Positions 17,291 through 26,027 of a DNA stretch of 64,000 bases are shown in pieces (within the stretch, counting starts at the first letter, position 1; the number at the start of each line of letters is the position of its first letter). Source of the DNA: Gracilibacillus timonensis (GTDB lineage: Bacteria > Bacillota > Bacilli > Bacillales > Amphibacillaceae); NCBI RefSeq assembly GCF_900086715.1, contig NZ_FLKH01000009.1:1-64000 (forward strand), read 5' to 3'. The notes below the pieces were generated by a model, which was not told where the DNA came from, ran no database searches, and saw only the letters and a list, made by a program, of their open reading frames with translations. The position numbers were made by a program, and so were the translations under genes.

Positions 17291-18481
17291 TTGACCCAAG
17301 CAAGAATCTATCTCTCACCGCCACACATGAGCGGAAAAGAAATTAATTATATACAACGTGCATTGGAAACGAATTGGGTTGCACCGATAGGACCGAATGT
17401 CGATGGGTTTGAAAGGGAAATAGCTGCAAAAGTAGGGGCAAAAGGAGCGATTGCCGTAAGTTCTGGAACGGCTGCCATCCATTTATCTCTCGCTTTGTTA
17501 GGAGTCAGCAAAGGAGATCTCGTTTTCTGTTCGACATTGACGTTTGTCGCAAGCGCAAATCCGATTCTTTATCAGGGAGCAACTCCCGTGTTTATTGATT
17601 CGGAACCATCGTCTTGGAATATGTCACCACAAGCATTAGCAAGGGCTTTAAGGATAGCAGCACTGCAAGGAAAGCTTCCGAAAGCAGTGATTGTAGTTAA
17701 CTTATATGGACAAAGTGCCAACATGAACGAGATTCTTCGTTTATGTAATGAATATGACATTCCGATGATTGAAGACGCCGCAGAGTCGCTAGGTTCTCTT
17801 TACCAAGGAAAGGCAAGTGGTACGTTTGGCGAGTTCGGCATTTATTCGTTTAATGGCAATAAGATTATTACAACTTCTGGTGGCGGTATGCTTGTTTCCA
17901 ATAATACGAAGGCTTTAGAGAAAGCAAGATATTTAGCGTCACAGGCGAAAGATACGGCCGTCCATTATCAGCATAGTGTGATGGGATTTAATTATCGGAT
18001 GAGTAACTTGCTAGCTGGTGTCGGTAGATCGCAACTGCAAGTACTGGATGAGAGGGTGAGGCTGAAACGAAAGGTATTTGCCACCTATGTTCATGCCTTA
18101 TCAGACTTGCCTGGGGTCACGTTTATGGAAGAGATGGAAGATACACATAGCAATCGCTGGTTGACGACATTAACGATCGATGCAAGCAAAGCAGGGGTTA
18201 CCGCGACGCAAATCTTGGCTTCTTTACATGAGGAAAACATAGAAGCACGACCTGTTTGGAAACCGCTCCATCTACAGCCGCTTTTCCAAACAACAAGGTA
18301 TTATGCGCATGGAATGGGCCTGTCGGTATCTGACCAATTATTTGAGACAGGGATTTGTCTTCCGTCAGGATCCAATCTGACAGAAGTAGAACAACATCGA
18401 GTAATAAGGAGCGTAAGGAGTCATTTTGATAGTGCGATCGGAACAAGGGATGAGATGAAATTACAAGAATACGAGGTATAA
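17291..18481 (+). CDS. epsN: DegT/DnrJ/EryC1 aminotransferase, EpsN-like
   Basis: Start TTG 17291 lies six bases after AAGGTGGTG and gives MTQARIYLSPPHMSGKE. The 396-residue PLP enzyme has the family signatures SSGTAAIHL, IEDAAESLGS and FNGNKIITTSGGG (the PLP lysine is Lys191). It transfers an amino group to the 4-keto sugar made by EpsC, giving a UDP-4-amino-trideoxy sugar. The stop is three bases before the SinR paralogue gene. Confidence 0.9.
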   Translation: MTQARIYLSPPHMSGKEINYIQRALETNWVAPIGPNVDGFEREIAAKVGAKGAIAVSSGTAAIHLSLALLGVSKGDLVFCSTLTFVASANPILYQGATPVFIDSEPSSWNMSPQALARALRIAALQGKLPKAVIVVNLYGQSANMNEILRLCNEYDIPMIEDAAESLGSLYQGKASGTFGEFGIYSFNGNKIITTSGGGMLVSNNTKALEKARYLASQAKDTAVHYQHSVMGFNYRMSNLLAGVGRSQLQVLDERVRLKRKVFATYVHALSDLPGVTFMEEMEDTHSNRWLTTLTIDASKAGVTATQILASLHEENIEARPVWKPLHLQPLFQTTRYYAHGMGLSVSDQLFETGICLPSGSNLTEVEQHRVIRSVRSHFDSAIGTRDEMKLQEYEV

Positions 18482-18484
18482 CAG

Positions 18485-18856
18485 ATGATTGGAGAGAAAA
18501 TTAAAACAATACGTAAGACAAGAAGGCTCACATTATCCGAGTGTGCCAAGCGAGCGAATATATCCAAATCTTATTTGAGTAATATCGAGCGCAATCAAAA
18601 TCAGAACCCCTCCTTGCAAATTATCGAGAAGATCGCAAAGGTATTGCATGTCGATGTCAATACATTGGTTAGCAAAGAATCATCAACCGAGCAGAACCCT
18701 GAAGCGAAATGGGTGCAATTTGTTACTGATTTGAAGAATTCGGGGGTAAAAACCAATGATTTACAAGACTTCAAATCAGTCATTGAGTTTGCGAAATGGC
18801 AGAAGGAGAATCTCGATAAAAACGATAAAGCGGGTAATAAACATGAAAACTCCTAA
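18485..18856 (+). CDS. SinR-like XRE transcription regulator within the eps operon
   Basis: The 123-residue protein has an N-terminal XRE helix-turn-helix (MIGEKIKTIRKTRRLTLSECAK..SKSYLSNIERNQ) and a C-terminal SinI-type dimerisation region (AKWVQFVTDLKNSGVKTNDL..FAKWQKENL). This two-domain layout is that of SinR and SlrR. It is distinct from the SinR at 43853. Being inside the operon it would be made when SinR is relieved, as SlrR is in Bacillus subtilis, and could lock the matrix state. Translation is likely coupled to epsN. The name slrR is not assigned because orthology is unproven. Confidence 0.8.
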   Translation: MIGEKIKTIRKTRRLTLSECAKRANISKSYLSNIERNQNQNPSLQIIEKIAKVLHVDVNTLVSKESSTEQNPEAKWVQFVTDLKNSGVKTNDLQDFKSVIEFAKWQKENLDKNDKAGNKHENS

Positions 18857-19997
18857 GAAAATAAAGGTATTACACGTGGTTGGTGCCATGAATCGGGCTG
18901 GAACGGAAACGATGTTAATGAATGTCTATCGCAACATTGATTATCAAAAAGTCCAATTTGATTTTATCTCGTATAGCCAGAAGGAGGCCCATTATGATCA
19001 AGAAATTAGAGAACTTGGTGGCAACGTCATTCGACTTCGCAAGACAAATTCTAGTTTAGCTATCTATCAGGTGATCAAAAAATATGGTCCCTATGATGTT
19101 ATTCATGCCCATACGTTGTTTCATTGTGGTATCTCGATGATGGCTGCGCGGTTAGCGGGTGTGAAGATAAGAATCTCCCATGCCCATACCACCTTGGACG
19201 ATAGTGAAGGAATCATCAGAAAGCTTTATTTAAAGATGATGCGATACTTTATCACACAGTATTCTACTCATCTATTAGCTTGCAGCAAGGAAGCTGGGAA
19301 ATATTTATATGGTAAAAAGCTTCTTGGTGATGCCAAGTACACCTATTTTCCCAATGTGATTGATTACTATCCCTATTTACACAAGTCAGAAACACAAGTG
19401 CAACAGTTTATCACTCAACAAGGTTTTGATAAATATATCATTATTGGACACATTGGCCGCTTTATGGAGGCAAAAAACCATAAATTTTTGTTGAAAATAA
19501 TGAAAGAAGTGATCAAGAAGGAGCCGGCGGCGAAATTATTATTGGTAGGGGATGGCGATTTGCGCGAAGAGATAGAGGCGGTCGCTGCAACAGAGGGGCT
19601 GTCGGATTATATCTGTTTTATCGGTGTAAGGGATGACATTCCTACGATGCTGCACAGCATGGATGTGTTTGTTTTCCCATCGATTTACGAAGGCTTAGGT
19701 TTAGTATTGCTGGAGGCACAGGCGAGTGGAGTGCCGTGTATTGTTTCTGAAGCCATCCAGCCAGAAGCAGACCTGCAAGTGGACCTATTTACCAAATTAT
19801 CCTTGTCAGATAAGCCAAGCCTGTGGGCTGACAAAATTATCGAAAAGGCAGGACAAAAGGAATATAACCAAACGAAAATCAGCAATGGATTGGAGTACAA
19901 CGGTTATTCCGTCAAACAGGCCCTGGCGAAGCTGATGAAAATCTATCAATATGAGGAGGGCGGTGAACATGGAAAATATATTGATCGCTACTTTTGA
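18843..19997 (+). CDS. GT4 family glycosyltransferase (EpsF paralogue)
   Basis: Start ATG 18843 overlaps the end of the regulator gene by 14 bases. The 384-residue GT-B enzyme begins MKTPKKIKVLHVVGAMNRAGTETMLMNVYRN in two recognisable parts and has IHAHTLFHCGISMMAAR and the donor motif YEGLGLVLLEAQASGVPCI. It is clearly related to the gene at 11350 (RGGAET/RAGTET motif), pointing to an old duplication. The ribosome site is weak, so translation may depend on coupling with the upstream gene. The sugar specificity is unknown. Confidence 0.8.
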   Translation: MKTPKKIKVLHVVGAMNRAGTETMLMNVYRNIDYQKVQFDFISYSQKEAHYDQEIRELGGNVIRLRKTNSSLAIYQVIKKYGPYDVIHAHTLFHCGISMMAARLAGVKIRISHAHTTLDDSEGIIRKLYLKMMRYFITQYSTHLLACSKEAGKYLYGKKLLGDAKYTYFPNVIDYYPYLHKSETQVQQFITQQGFDKYIIIGHIGRFMEAKNHKFLLKIMKEVIKKEPAAKLLLVGDGDLREEIEAVAATEGLSDYICFIGVRDDIPTMLHSMDVFVFPSIYEGLGLVLLEAQASGVPCIVSEAIQPEADLQVDLFTKLSLSDKPSLWADKIIEKAGQKEYNQTKISNGLEYNGYSVKQALAKLMKIYQYEEGGEHGKYIDRYF

Positions 19998-21147
19998 TCT
20001 GGAAGTAGGAGGAGTGGAGCGCAGTCTCATCAGTATGTTACATCATTTTAATTATCAGCAATATAAGGTGGATGTAATGCTGTATAGCCATAGTGGTGAT
20101 TTTTTGAAGCAATTACCAACCGAACCAGAATTATTGCAAGAATCAGCTCGTTATAAAACGTTTCGAATGTCTATCAAGCAAATATTCCAATCAGGGTATC
20201 CCGCCATTGGGGTTGCTCGTTTATTAGCCAAACTGCGGACACATTGGCAGGATTCGGCAGAAACAGGTTATCAGCAAATGCAGTATATGTGGAAGTATGC
20301 CTTGCCTTTCTTACCGAAGTTAGACACCACCTATGATGTTGCGGTTAGTTATTTGTGGCCGCATTACTTTGTAGCGGAAAAAGTAGCAGCAAAGGTGAAA
20401 ATCGCTTGGATACACACCGACTTCTCTTCGGTCGATACCAATGAGGACATCGATATCAAGATGTGGAGGAAGTTTGATCACATTGTCGCCGTCTCGGAGG
20501 AATGTAAAAAGTCGTTTATTCATAAATATCCACTGCTCCAGCAGAAGGTGCTTGTGATGGAAAATATCACATCGCCTGATTTGATCCGGTCATTGGCCGC
20601 CGTACAGCTGGAAAATCCCATGCTGCATGATACACGATTTAAAATAATCACTGTGGCACGTTTATCTCATGCCAAAGGGATAGATCAAGCGGTTCGAGCA
20701 CTGAAGCTGTTAAAGGAAAAGGGCTATCGGAATCTTGCCTGGTATGTGGTTGGTTATGGCGGGGATGAACGCATGCTAAGGGAGCTGATAGCAGACGCTG
20801 ACTTGCAGGAAGCATTTATTCTCCTAGGAAAAAAGGTCAATCCCTATCCTTTCATCAAGGCTGCTGATTTGTATGTCCAGCCATCACGCTATGAAGGAAA
20901 AGCCGTGACAGTTGGGGAGGCGCAAATACTCGCCAAACCGGTCTTAATAACGAATTATCCAACGGCACCAAGTCAAGTAAACGATGGACAGGATGGCAGG
21001 ATCTGTGAGTCATCCATTGCTGGAATTGCAACGGGTATTCAAACGTTATACGAGCATCCAGAACAAAGAAACCAGTTGGCTGCGGCATGTGCCAATACCG
21101 ATTATGCTAATGAACGGGAGTTAGAGAAGCTTTATCAAATCGTCTAA
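19969..21147 (+). CDS. GT4 family glycosyltransferase
   Basis: Start ATG 19969 follows GGAGGGCGGTGA. The 392-residue enzyme begins MENILIATFDLEVGGVERSL and has the donor-domain motif YEGKAVTVGEAQILAKPVL. The region VAVSYLWPHYFVAEKVAAKVKIAWIHTD is shared in form with the genes at 24816 and 26028, so these three are paralogues. The enzyme acts on the EPS repeat unit or a polyol-phosphate branch; specificity is unknown. Confidence 0.8.
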   Translation: MENILIATFDLEVGGVERSLISMLHHFNYQQYKVDVMLYSHSGDFLKQLPTEPELLQESARYKTFRMSIKQIFQSGYPAIGVARLLAKLRTHWQDSAETGYQQMQYMWKYALPFLPKLDTTYDVAVSYLWPHYFVAEKVAAKVKIAWIHTDFSSVDTNEDIDIKMWRKFDHIVAVSEECKKSFIHKYPLLQQKVLVMENITSPDLIRSLAAVQLENPMLHDTRFKIITVARLSHAKGIDQAVRALKLLKEKGYRNLAWYVVGYGGDERMLRELIADADLQEAFILLGKKVNPYPFIKAADLYVQPSRYEGKAVTVGEAQILAKPVLITNYPTAPSQVNDGQDGRICESSIAGIATGIQTLYEHPEQRNQLAAACANTDYANERELEKLYQIV

Positions 21148-21161
21148 AAAGGAGGAATTGG

Positions 21162-22211
21162 ATGTGGGGAGAAGCTAAAGTGAGCATCATTGTGCCGATC
21201 TATAACGTTGAGCCATATATTCATCGCTGTTTGGATAGTATTATTCATCAAACCTATTCCAATTTGGAAATCATCCTAGTAGACGACGGCTCCCCAGACG
21301 ATTGCGGAAAAATAGCGAATGATTATCAACAAACAGATTGTCGAGTACACGTCATTCATCAGGAAAATGCTGGCTTGTCAGACGCAAGAAACCAGGGAGT
21401 GAAGCGTGCGACGGGCGACTATACGATGTTTGTGGACAGTGATGATTGGCTCAAGGAAACCATGGTGGAGATGATGATGACCTATATGATCCGCTATCAA
21501 GCGGATGTTGTCCAAACCGCTTTTTATTATGCTTATCAAGACAAGTTGCTGGTGGATCAACGCTACTTCAAGGAACACGATCGACCGGTTCTATTACAAC
21601 AGGATCGGTTGATGTATGAATTGATCGCAAATGAAAAAGTGAAAAATTTTGCCTGGGGAAAGTTATATAAAACTTCCTTCATTCGGAATATTCCATTTAA
21701 AAAAGGTGTTTTATTTGAGGATGTCTTCTGGGCCCATCACGTCATGCATCAAGTGGATCGATATCTCATACTGCATCAGCCTATGTATTATTACTATCAG
21801 CGTGATGACAGTATTGCAGCAACTTACACTACTAGAAGCTTAGATATGCTGAAGGGTTTAAAGGAAAGACATCGCTTTGTTGAATCCCATTACCCGGAAC
21901 TGATGGATACCTCGTACAAACTGATTTTAAAAACGAGTCTGATTCATTACAACTTGTGCACGTTGAACAGAAGTATCGATAGCAATAAGTTACATAGAGA
22001 AGCCATTGCGTTGTATATACGGAACAACGCCAAGGAGCTGAAACAAGCAATTAGCGGGGACAAATCATTACGTCTTCACTTACGATTATTCTTATGGCAT
22101 CCCTATTTGTATATGGGCTACCTCGGATGGAGAAAAGGATTACGGCAAATGAAACTGCTACGTACACCGACTGGATTGACAGAAGTGACAAAAGAGGTGT
22201 TAGTGAAATGA
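21162..22211 (+). CDS. GT2 family glycosyltransferase
   Basis: The 349-residue GT-A enzyme has VSIIVPIYNVEPYIHRCLDS, the LVDDGSPDDCG loop and metal-binding DSDD (92-95). AAAAGGAGG precedes the ATG. The C-terminal 120 residues are basic and resemble the tails of EpsJ-type transferases. The stop overlaps the start of the CDP-glycerol enzyme (ATGA). Confidence 0.8.
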   Translation: MWGEAKVSIIVPIYNVEPYIHRCLDSIIHQTYSNLEIILVDDGSPDDCGKIANDYQQTDCRVHVIHQENAGLSDARNQGVKRATGDYTMFVDSDDWLKETMVEMMMTYMIRYQADVVQTAFYYAYQDKLLVDQRYFKEHDRPVLLQQDRLMYELIANEKVKNFAWGKLYKTSFIRNIPFKKGVLFEDVFWAHHVMHQVDRYLILHQPMYYYYQRDDSIAATYTTRSLDMLKGLKERHRFVESHYPELMDTSYKLILKTSLIHYNLCTLNRSIDSNKLHREAIALYIRNNAKELKQAISGDKSLRLHLRLFLWHPYLYMGYLGWRKGLRQMKLLRTPTGLTEVTKEVLVK

Positions 22212-23377
22212 TGAAAAAAATCAAGAAATGGATCGGATTCGTGTGGATATATTTTTGTAACCTGTTGCCGATCAAGCAAAATAAAATAGTGTTGTTTAGC
22301 TATTACGGCAGTAACTATGGCTGTAATCCCAAGTATATTTCGCAATATATCAGCGAACATACAGCTAATTCCTTTGATTTGGTCTGGGCTTTCAACGAAC
22401 CAGAATCGAAGCTGGAATTACCCCACGTTCGAAAAGTAAAGAACATGTCTTGGCGATATTTTTATGAAGTATGCACGGCAAAGGTAGTTATTACAAACTA
22501 CCGCACAACCGACTTATTTATCAAAAGAAAAAATCAGTATTATATTCAAACCTGGCATAGTTCCTTACGTTTAAAGCAAATTGAAAAGGACGCAGAGAAT
22601 ACCTTGCCTGCGAGCTACCTGCAGATGGCAAAGCAAGACGCAGCAAAATGTGATTTGGTATTATCAGGCTGTCGATTTAGTACGGATATTTTTAAAAGGG
22701 CTTTTTGGTATGACGGAGAAATTTTTGAGCATGGCACCCCGCGCAATGATTTATTGTATCAAAGCGGCTCCCGTCAACGAGATCATATACTCGCAAGATT
22801 ACAGCTGCCCAAAGGGAAGAAATTATTACTGTATGCACCTACCTTTCGAGCGGGCAACCATGAGGTCGTATATGATTTGGATTATCAACCATTGTCGCAG
22901 GTATTGCAGGAGAAGTTTGGAGGAGAATGGCTCGTTTTGGTGAAATTACATCCGCATTTGAGCGCTGCAACCAAGCAGTTTCATGATGGTAAGCAGGTAA
23001 TCGATGTGACCTCGTATGATGATGTACAGGAATTGCTGCTGCTTGCCGATATCTTAATAACGGACTACTCATCGCTTATGTTTGATTTTGCTATTACCAA
23101 ACGACCGTGTTTCCTTTACACGCCGGACTTAGAACAATATGCCAATGCAGAGAGAGGCCTTTATTTTACTATTACGCAATTACCTTTTACCTATGCAACG
23201 AATCATCAAGGGCTGTACGGTAACATAATCAGCTTTCAAGCGGAGGTCTATCAACAGGATGTAGTGACATTTCTCGATGAAGTCGGTTCTTACGAATACG
23301 GTCGAGCAAGTGAGAGGTTAGTCAAGCGATTAGAGGAAGTCTGTTTTGATTATAAAACGAGGGGTGACATATTATGA
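22208..23377 (+). CDS. CDP-glycerol glycerophosphotransferase family protein (TagB/TagF-like)
   Basis: The start is placed at ATG 22208, overlapping the upstream stop. The 389-residue protein has the features of TagB/TagF catalytic domains: an N-terminal amphipathic region, IQTWHSSLRLKQIEKDA (the W-H-G/S motif with catalytic His), EHGTPRNDLL, LLLYAPTFRAG, VLVKLHPHL and LITDYSSLMFDF. It would transfer glycerol-phosphate from CDP-glycerol. With TagD directly after it, a glycerol-phosphate substituent or teichoic-acid-like segment of the polymer is likely. Confidence 0.85.
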   Translation: MMKKIKKWIGFVWIYFCNLLPIKQNKIVLFSYYGSNYGCNPKYISQYISEHTANSFDLVWAFNEPESKLELPHVRKVKNMSWRYFYEVCTAKVVITNYRTTDLFIKRKNQYYIQTWHSSLRLKQIEKDAENTLPASYLQMAKQDAAKCDLVLSGCRFSTDIFKRAFWYDGEIFEHGTPRNDLLYQSGSRQRDHILARLQLPKGKKLLLYAPTFRAGNHEVVYDLDYQPLSQVLQEKFGGEWLVLVKLHPHLSAATKQFHDGKQVIDVTSYDDVQELLLLADILITDYSSLMFDFAITKRPCFLYTPDLEQYANAERGLYFTITQLPFTYATNHQGLYGNIISFQAEVYQQDVVTFLDEVGSYEYGRASERLVKRLEEVCFDYKTRGDIL

Positions 23378-23790
23378 AACGGTATAAAATTGGATATACA
23401 ACAGGCGTGTTTGATTTATTTCATGTAGGACACTTGAATATCTTACGCAAGGCAAAAGAGCAGTGTGATTTCTTGATTGTAGGTGTTAGTACCGATGAAC
23501 TGGTGGAGGAATACAAAGCCAAACGGCCAGTCATTCCTTATGAAGAACGAAAAGAAATTGTAGCAGGGATGAAATACGTGGATCAAGTCATCCCCCAACA
23601 CAATCGGGATAAAATGGCTGCCTGGGACTTCTTGCTTTTTAATGTGATGTTTGTTGGCGATGATTGGGAAGGAGATCCTCTATTTACTGCGTTGGAGAAA
23701 GAGTTCCAACAAGTGGGGGTGGATATTATCTATTTTCCCTATACCAAAGGGGTGTCGTCATCGCTGATGAAAGAGAAGATTAAGCTGTAA
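23374..23790 (+). CDS. tagD: Glycerol-3-phosphate cytidylyltransferase
   Basis: The 138-residue cytidylyltransferase has GVFDLFHVGHLNIL (the HxGH motif), a YEERKEIVAGMKYVDQV segment and the C-terminal VSSSLMKEKI, equivalent to the family's STTxIK motif. It makes CDP-glycerol from CTP and glycerol-3-phosphate, the substrate for the preceding enzyme. The genes overlap by four bases, so the pair is translationally coupled. A second copy for wall teichoic acid is expected elsewhere in the genome. Confidence 0.9.
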   Translation: MKRYKIGYTTGVFDLFHVGHLNILRKAKEQCDFLIVGVSTDELVEEYKAKRPVIPYEERKEIVAGMKYVDQVIPQHNRDKMAAWDFLLFNVMFVGDDWEGDPLFTALEKEFQQVGVDIIYFPYTKGVSSSLMKEKIKL

Positions 23791-23807
23791 AAAGGGAGGT
23801 GTCATCG

Positions 23808-24791
23808 TTGAAACCTATCATCAGCGTTATCGTGCCAGTATATAATTTGGAAGCCTATATGGCTAAATGTTTAGATAGTATTCTCGCCCAAGCGTTTACG
23901 AGTATGGAAATGGTGGTTGTTAATGATGGTTCGACAGATGGCAGCGGAGCTATTTGTGACCAATTTAGCAGCAAGGATAACAGGGTGAAGGTGATCCATC
24001 AGCAACATGCTGGTGTTAGTGCAGCAAGAAATGCAGGAGTAGCGGCAGCCACTGGGGAATATATCGGTTTTGTGGACGCCGATGATTATATTGAAAAGGA
24101 TATGTATCAGCGACTCTATCAACTTTGCGAAGAAACAGGGTGTGCCATATCTGTTTGCGATTTAGGAAGAGAAATAGATGGAAAACGCATAGATTCCCGT
24201 AACGATCCGCCTTATCAAAAAGTGATGACCAATCAAGAAGCAATGTCGGAACTTTTTAAGGGACGCTTATTTCGTTTCTCTCTATGCAATAAGTTATTTA
24301 AAAAAAGCTGTTTTACGGGCGTATCTTTTCCGGTAGGACGTATCCATGAAGATTTATCGACCACATACAAGTTGTTCGCCAATGCAGAAACGGTTACTTA
24401 TTCCAATTTTGCTGGCTATGTCTATGTGAAAAGGAGTCATAGTATTTTAAATGAGCGGTTTCATCAGGGCAGACTGGATGCCTTTATTGCCTGGAATGAC
24501 ATATTGGAATTTATTGAGCAGTATGATTCTTCTCTGCTGACGGATGTGTATGCCTGTTATGGTTATTGGTGTGTAGATAATATTTTTTACGTATTGAATC
24601 AAACAATGAATAGAAGAGAGAAGAAATTATATCTGCTGAAGATTCGGCGCTATAGTCGTAAACACTACAGGAAGATGATGAGAAATAACATCTTGTCTTA
24701 TAAATATAAATATATTGTGTCGATGATTCGCTACAATATTTTTTTATTGTTATTCTCCAGCCGATTAAAGCAAACGTTGGGCCTGTCATAA
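23808..24791 (+). CDS. GT2 family glycosyltransferase
   Basis: Start TTG 23808 is eight bases after GGGAGG; the in-frame GTG at 23799 overlaps the ribosome site. The 327-residue GT-A enzyme has IISVIVPVYNLEAYMAKCL, VVNDGSTDGSG and the metal-binding VDADDY. It is similar in length and tail to the transferases at 21162 and 30606. Confidence 0.8.
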   Translation: MKPIISVIVPVYNLEAYMAKCLDSILAQAFTSMEMVVVNDGSTDGSGAICDQFSSKDNRVKVIHQQHAGVSAARNAGVAAATGEYIGFVDADDYIEKDMYQRLYQLCEETGCAISVCDLGREIDGKRIDSRNDPPYQKVMTNQEAMSELFKGRLFRFSLCNKLFKKSCFTGVSFPVGRIHEDLSTTYKLFANAETVTYSNFAGYVYVKRSHSILNERFHQGRLDAFIAWNDILEFIEQYDSSLLTDVYACYGYWCVDNIFYVLNQTMNRREKKLYLLKIRRYSRKHYRKMMRNNILSYKYKYIVSMIRYNIFLLLFSSRLKQTLGLS

Positions 24792-24815
24792 AGAAAATAT
24801 ACAGGTGGTGAAACG

Positions 24816-26012
24816 ATGAAAAAGAAGCTATTGTTTGTGATTGATTCATTGGATGTGGCCGGCGCTGAAAAAAGTCTGGTGACACTGTTAAATTTATTGG
24901 ATTATCATCAGTATGAAGTCGATTTGCAATTATTCGCTTATGGTAATCCACTGGAGCAATTGGTTCCCGAGCAAGTCCATCTATTAAAACCATTGAGCTA
25001 TACAAGCTTTACAGGGAAGCGTTGGACATCGGCGCTAATGCAATCGATGACCACAACAGACTATACGATGCTTGTCTCACGAGTCAGATATTCATACCAA
25101 ATTCGCAGTAAGAATTGTGGCAATATCCAGAAGGCTAGAATTTACTGGGAAAGTGCAGCACGCGTGATTGAGGATAACCCGAAGCAATATGATGTTGCGA
25201 TCAGTTATGCACAAGGGGTACCTACCTTTTATGTGGCAGAGAAAATAACGGCGAAAAGAAAACTGGCCTGGGTTAATGTTAGTTATCGATTGGATCAACG
25301 TGAGAGACAGTTTCAACAATATTATTATGATCGATACGATAAAATCATTACTGTGTCGGATGCAGCAAAAGAAGTTTTTTTAGAAACATTTCCTTTTTAT
25401 CAAAAGAAACTAGCCATACAATATGATATTAATAATCCTGTCTTTATTACTAAAATGGCGGAAATTGGAGAAGGTTATAAAGATGATTTTGATGGTGTAA
25501 GGCTGTTAACCATTGGAAGATTAGCTCATCAAAAAGGTTATGATCTGGCACTGGAGGCCTGTAAAAAGCTGAAAGAAGCTAGCGTACATTTTAAATGGTA
25601 TGCACTGGGAAAAGGTCCCTTGCAAGTAGAGATTGAAAAAAAGATAAAAAAGATGGGATTAACCGACCATTTTATTTTATTGGGGGTAAAGGCGAATCCG
25701 TATCCTTTTATTAAACAGGCGGATATTTATGTTCAGACCTCGCGTTTTGAAGGGTTTGGCCTCGCTATAGCAGAAGCCAGAATGCTGAATATTCCCGTCG
25801 TCACCTCAATCTTTGATGCCGTATATAATCAAATGGTAAACGAGAAAAATGGATTAGTCGTGGAACGAAATGCGGATGATGTTTCGGCAGCAATTAAACA
25901 AATTCTAGATAATCAACCGTTAAAAAGCCGTATCATTCAATACTTAATCCATGAGAAAAAAGGAAATGTGGAAGAAATAGAGAACTTTTATCAGTTGATT
26001 GAATCCACATAA
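24816..26012 (+). CDS. GT4 family glycosyltransferase
   Basis: The 398-residue GT-B enzyme begins MKKKLLFVIDSLDVAGAEKSL. It has the DVAISYAQGVPTFYVAEKITAKRKLAWV block and the donor motif FEGFGLAIAEARMLNIPVV. It is a paralogue of 19969 and of the next gene. It is separated from the next gene by three bases (before that gene's alternative start), so they are cotranscribed. Confidence 0.8.
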   Translation: MKKKLLFVIDSLDVAGAEKSLVTLLNLLDYHQYEVDLQLFAYGNPLEQLVPEQVHLLKPLSYTSFTGKRWTSALMQSMTTTDYTMLVSRVRYSYQIRSKNCGNIQKARIYWESAARVIEDNPKQYDVAISYAQGVPTFYVAEKITAKRKLAWVNVSYRLDQRERQFQQYYYDRYDKIITVSDAAKEVFLETFPFYQKKLAIQYDINNPVFITKMAEIGEGYKDDFDGVRLLTIGRLAHQKGYDLALEACKKLKEASVHFKWYALGKGPLQVEIEKKIKKMGLTDHFILLGVKANPYPFIKQADIYVQTSRFEGFGLAIAEARMLNIPVVTSIFDAVYNQMVNEKNGLVVERNADDVSAAIKQILDNQPLKSRIIQYLIHEKKGNVEEIENFYQLIEST

Positions 26013-26027
26013 AGGATGGTTTTCGAA

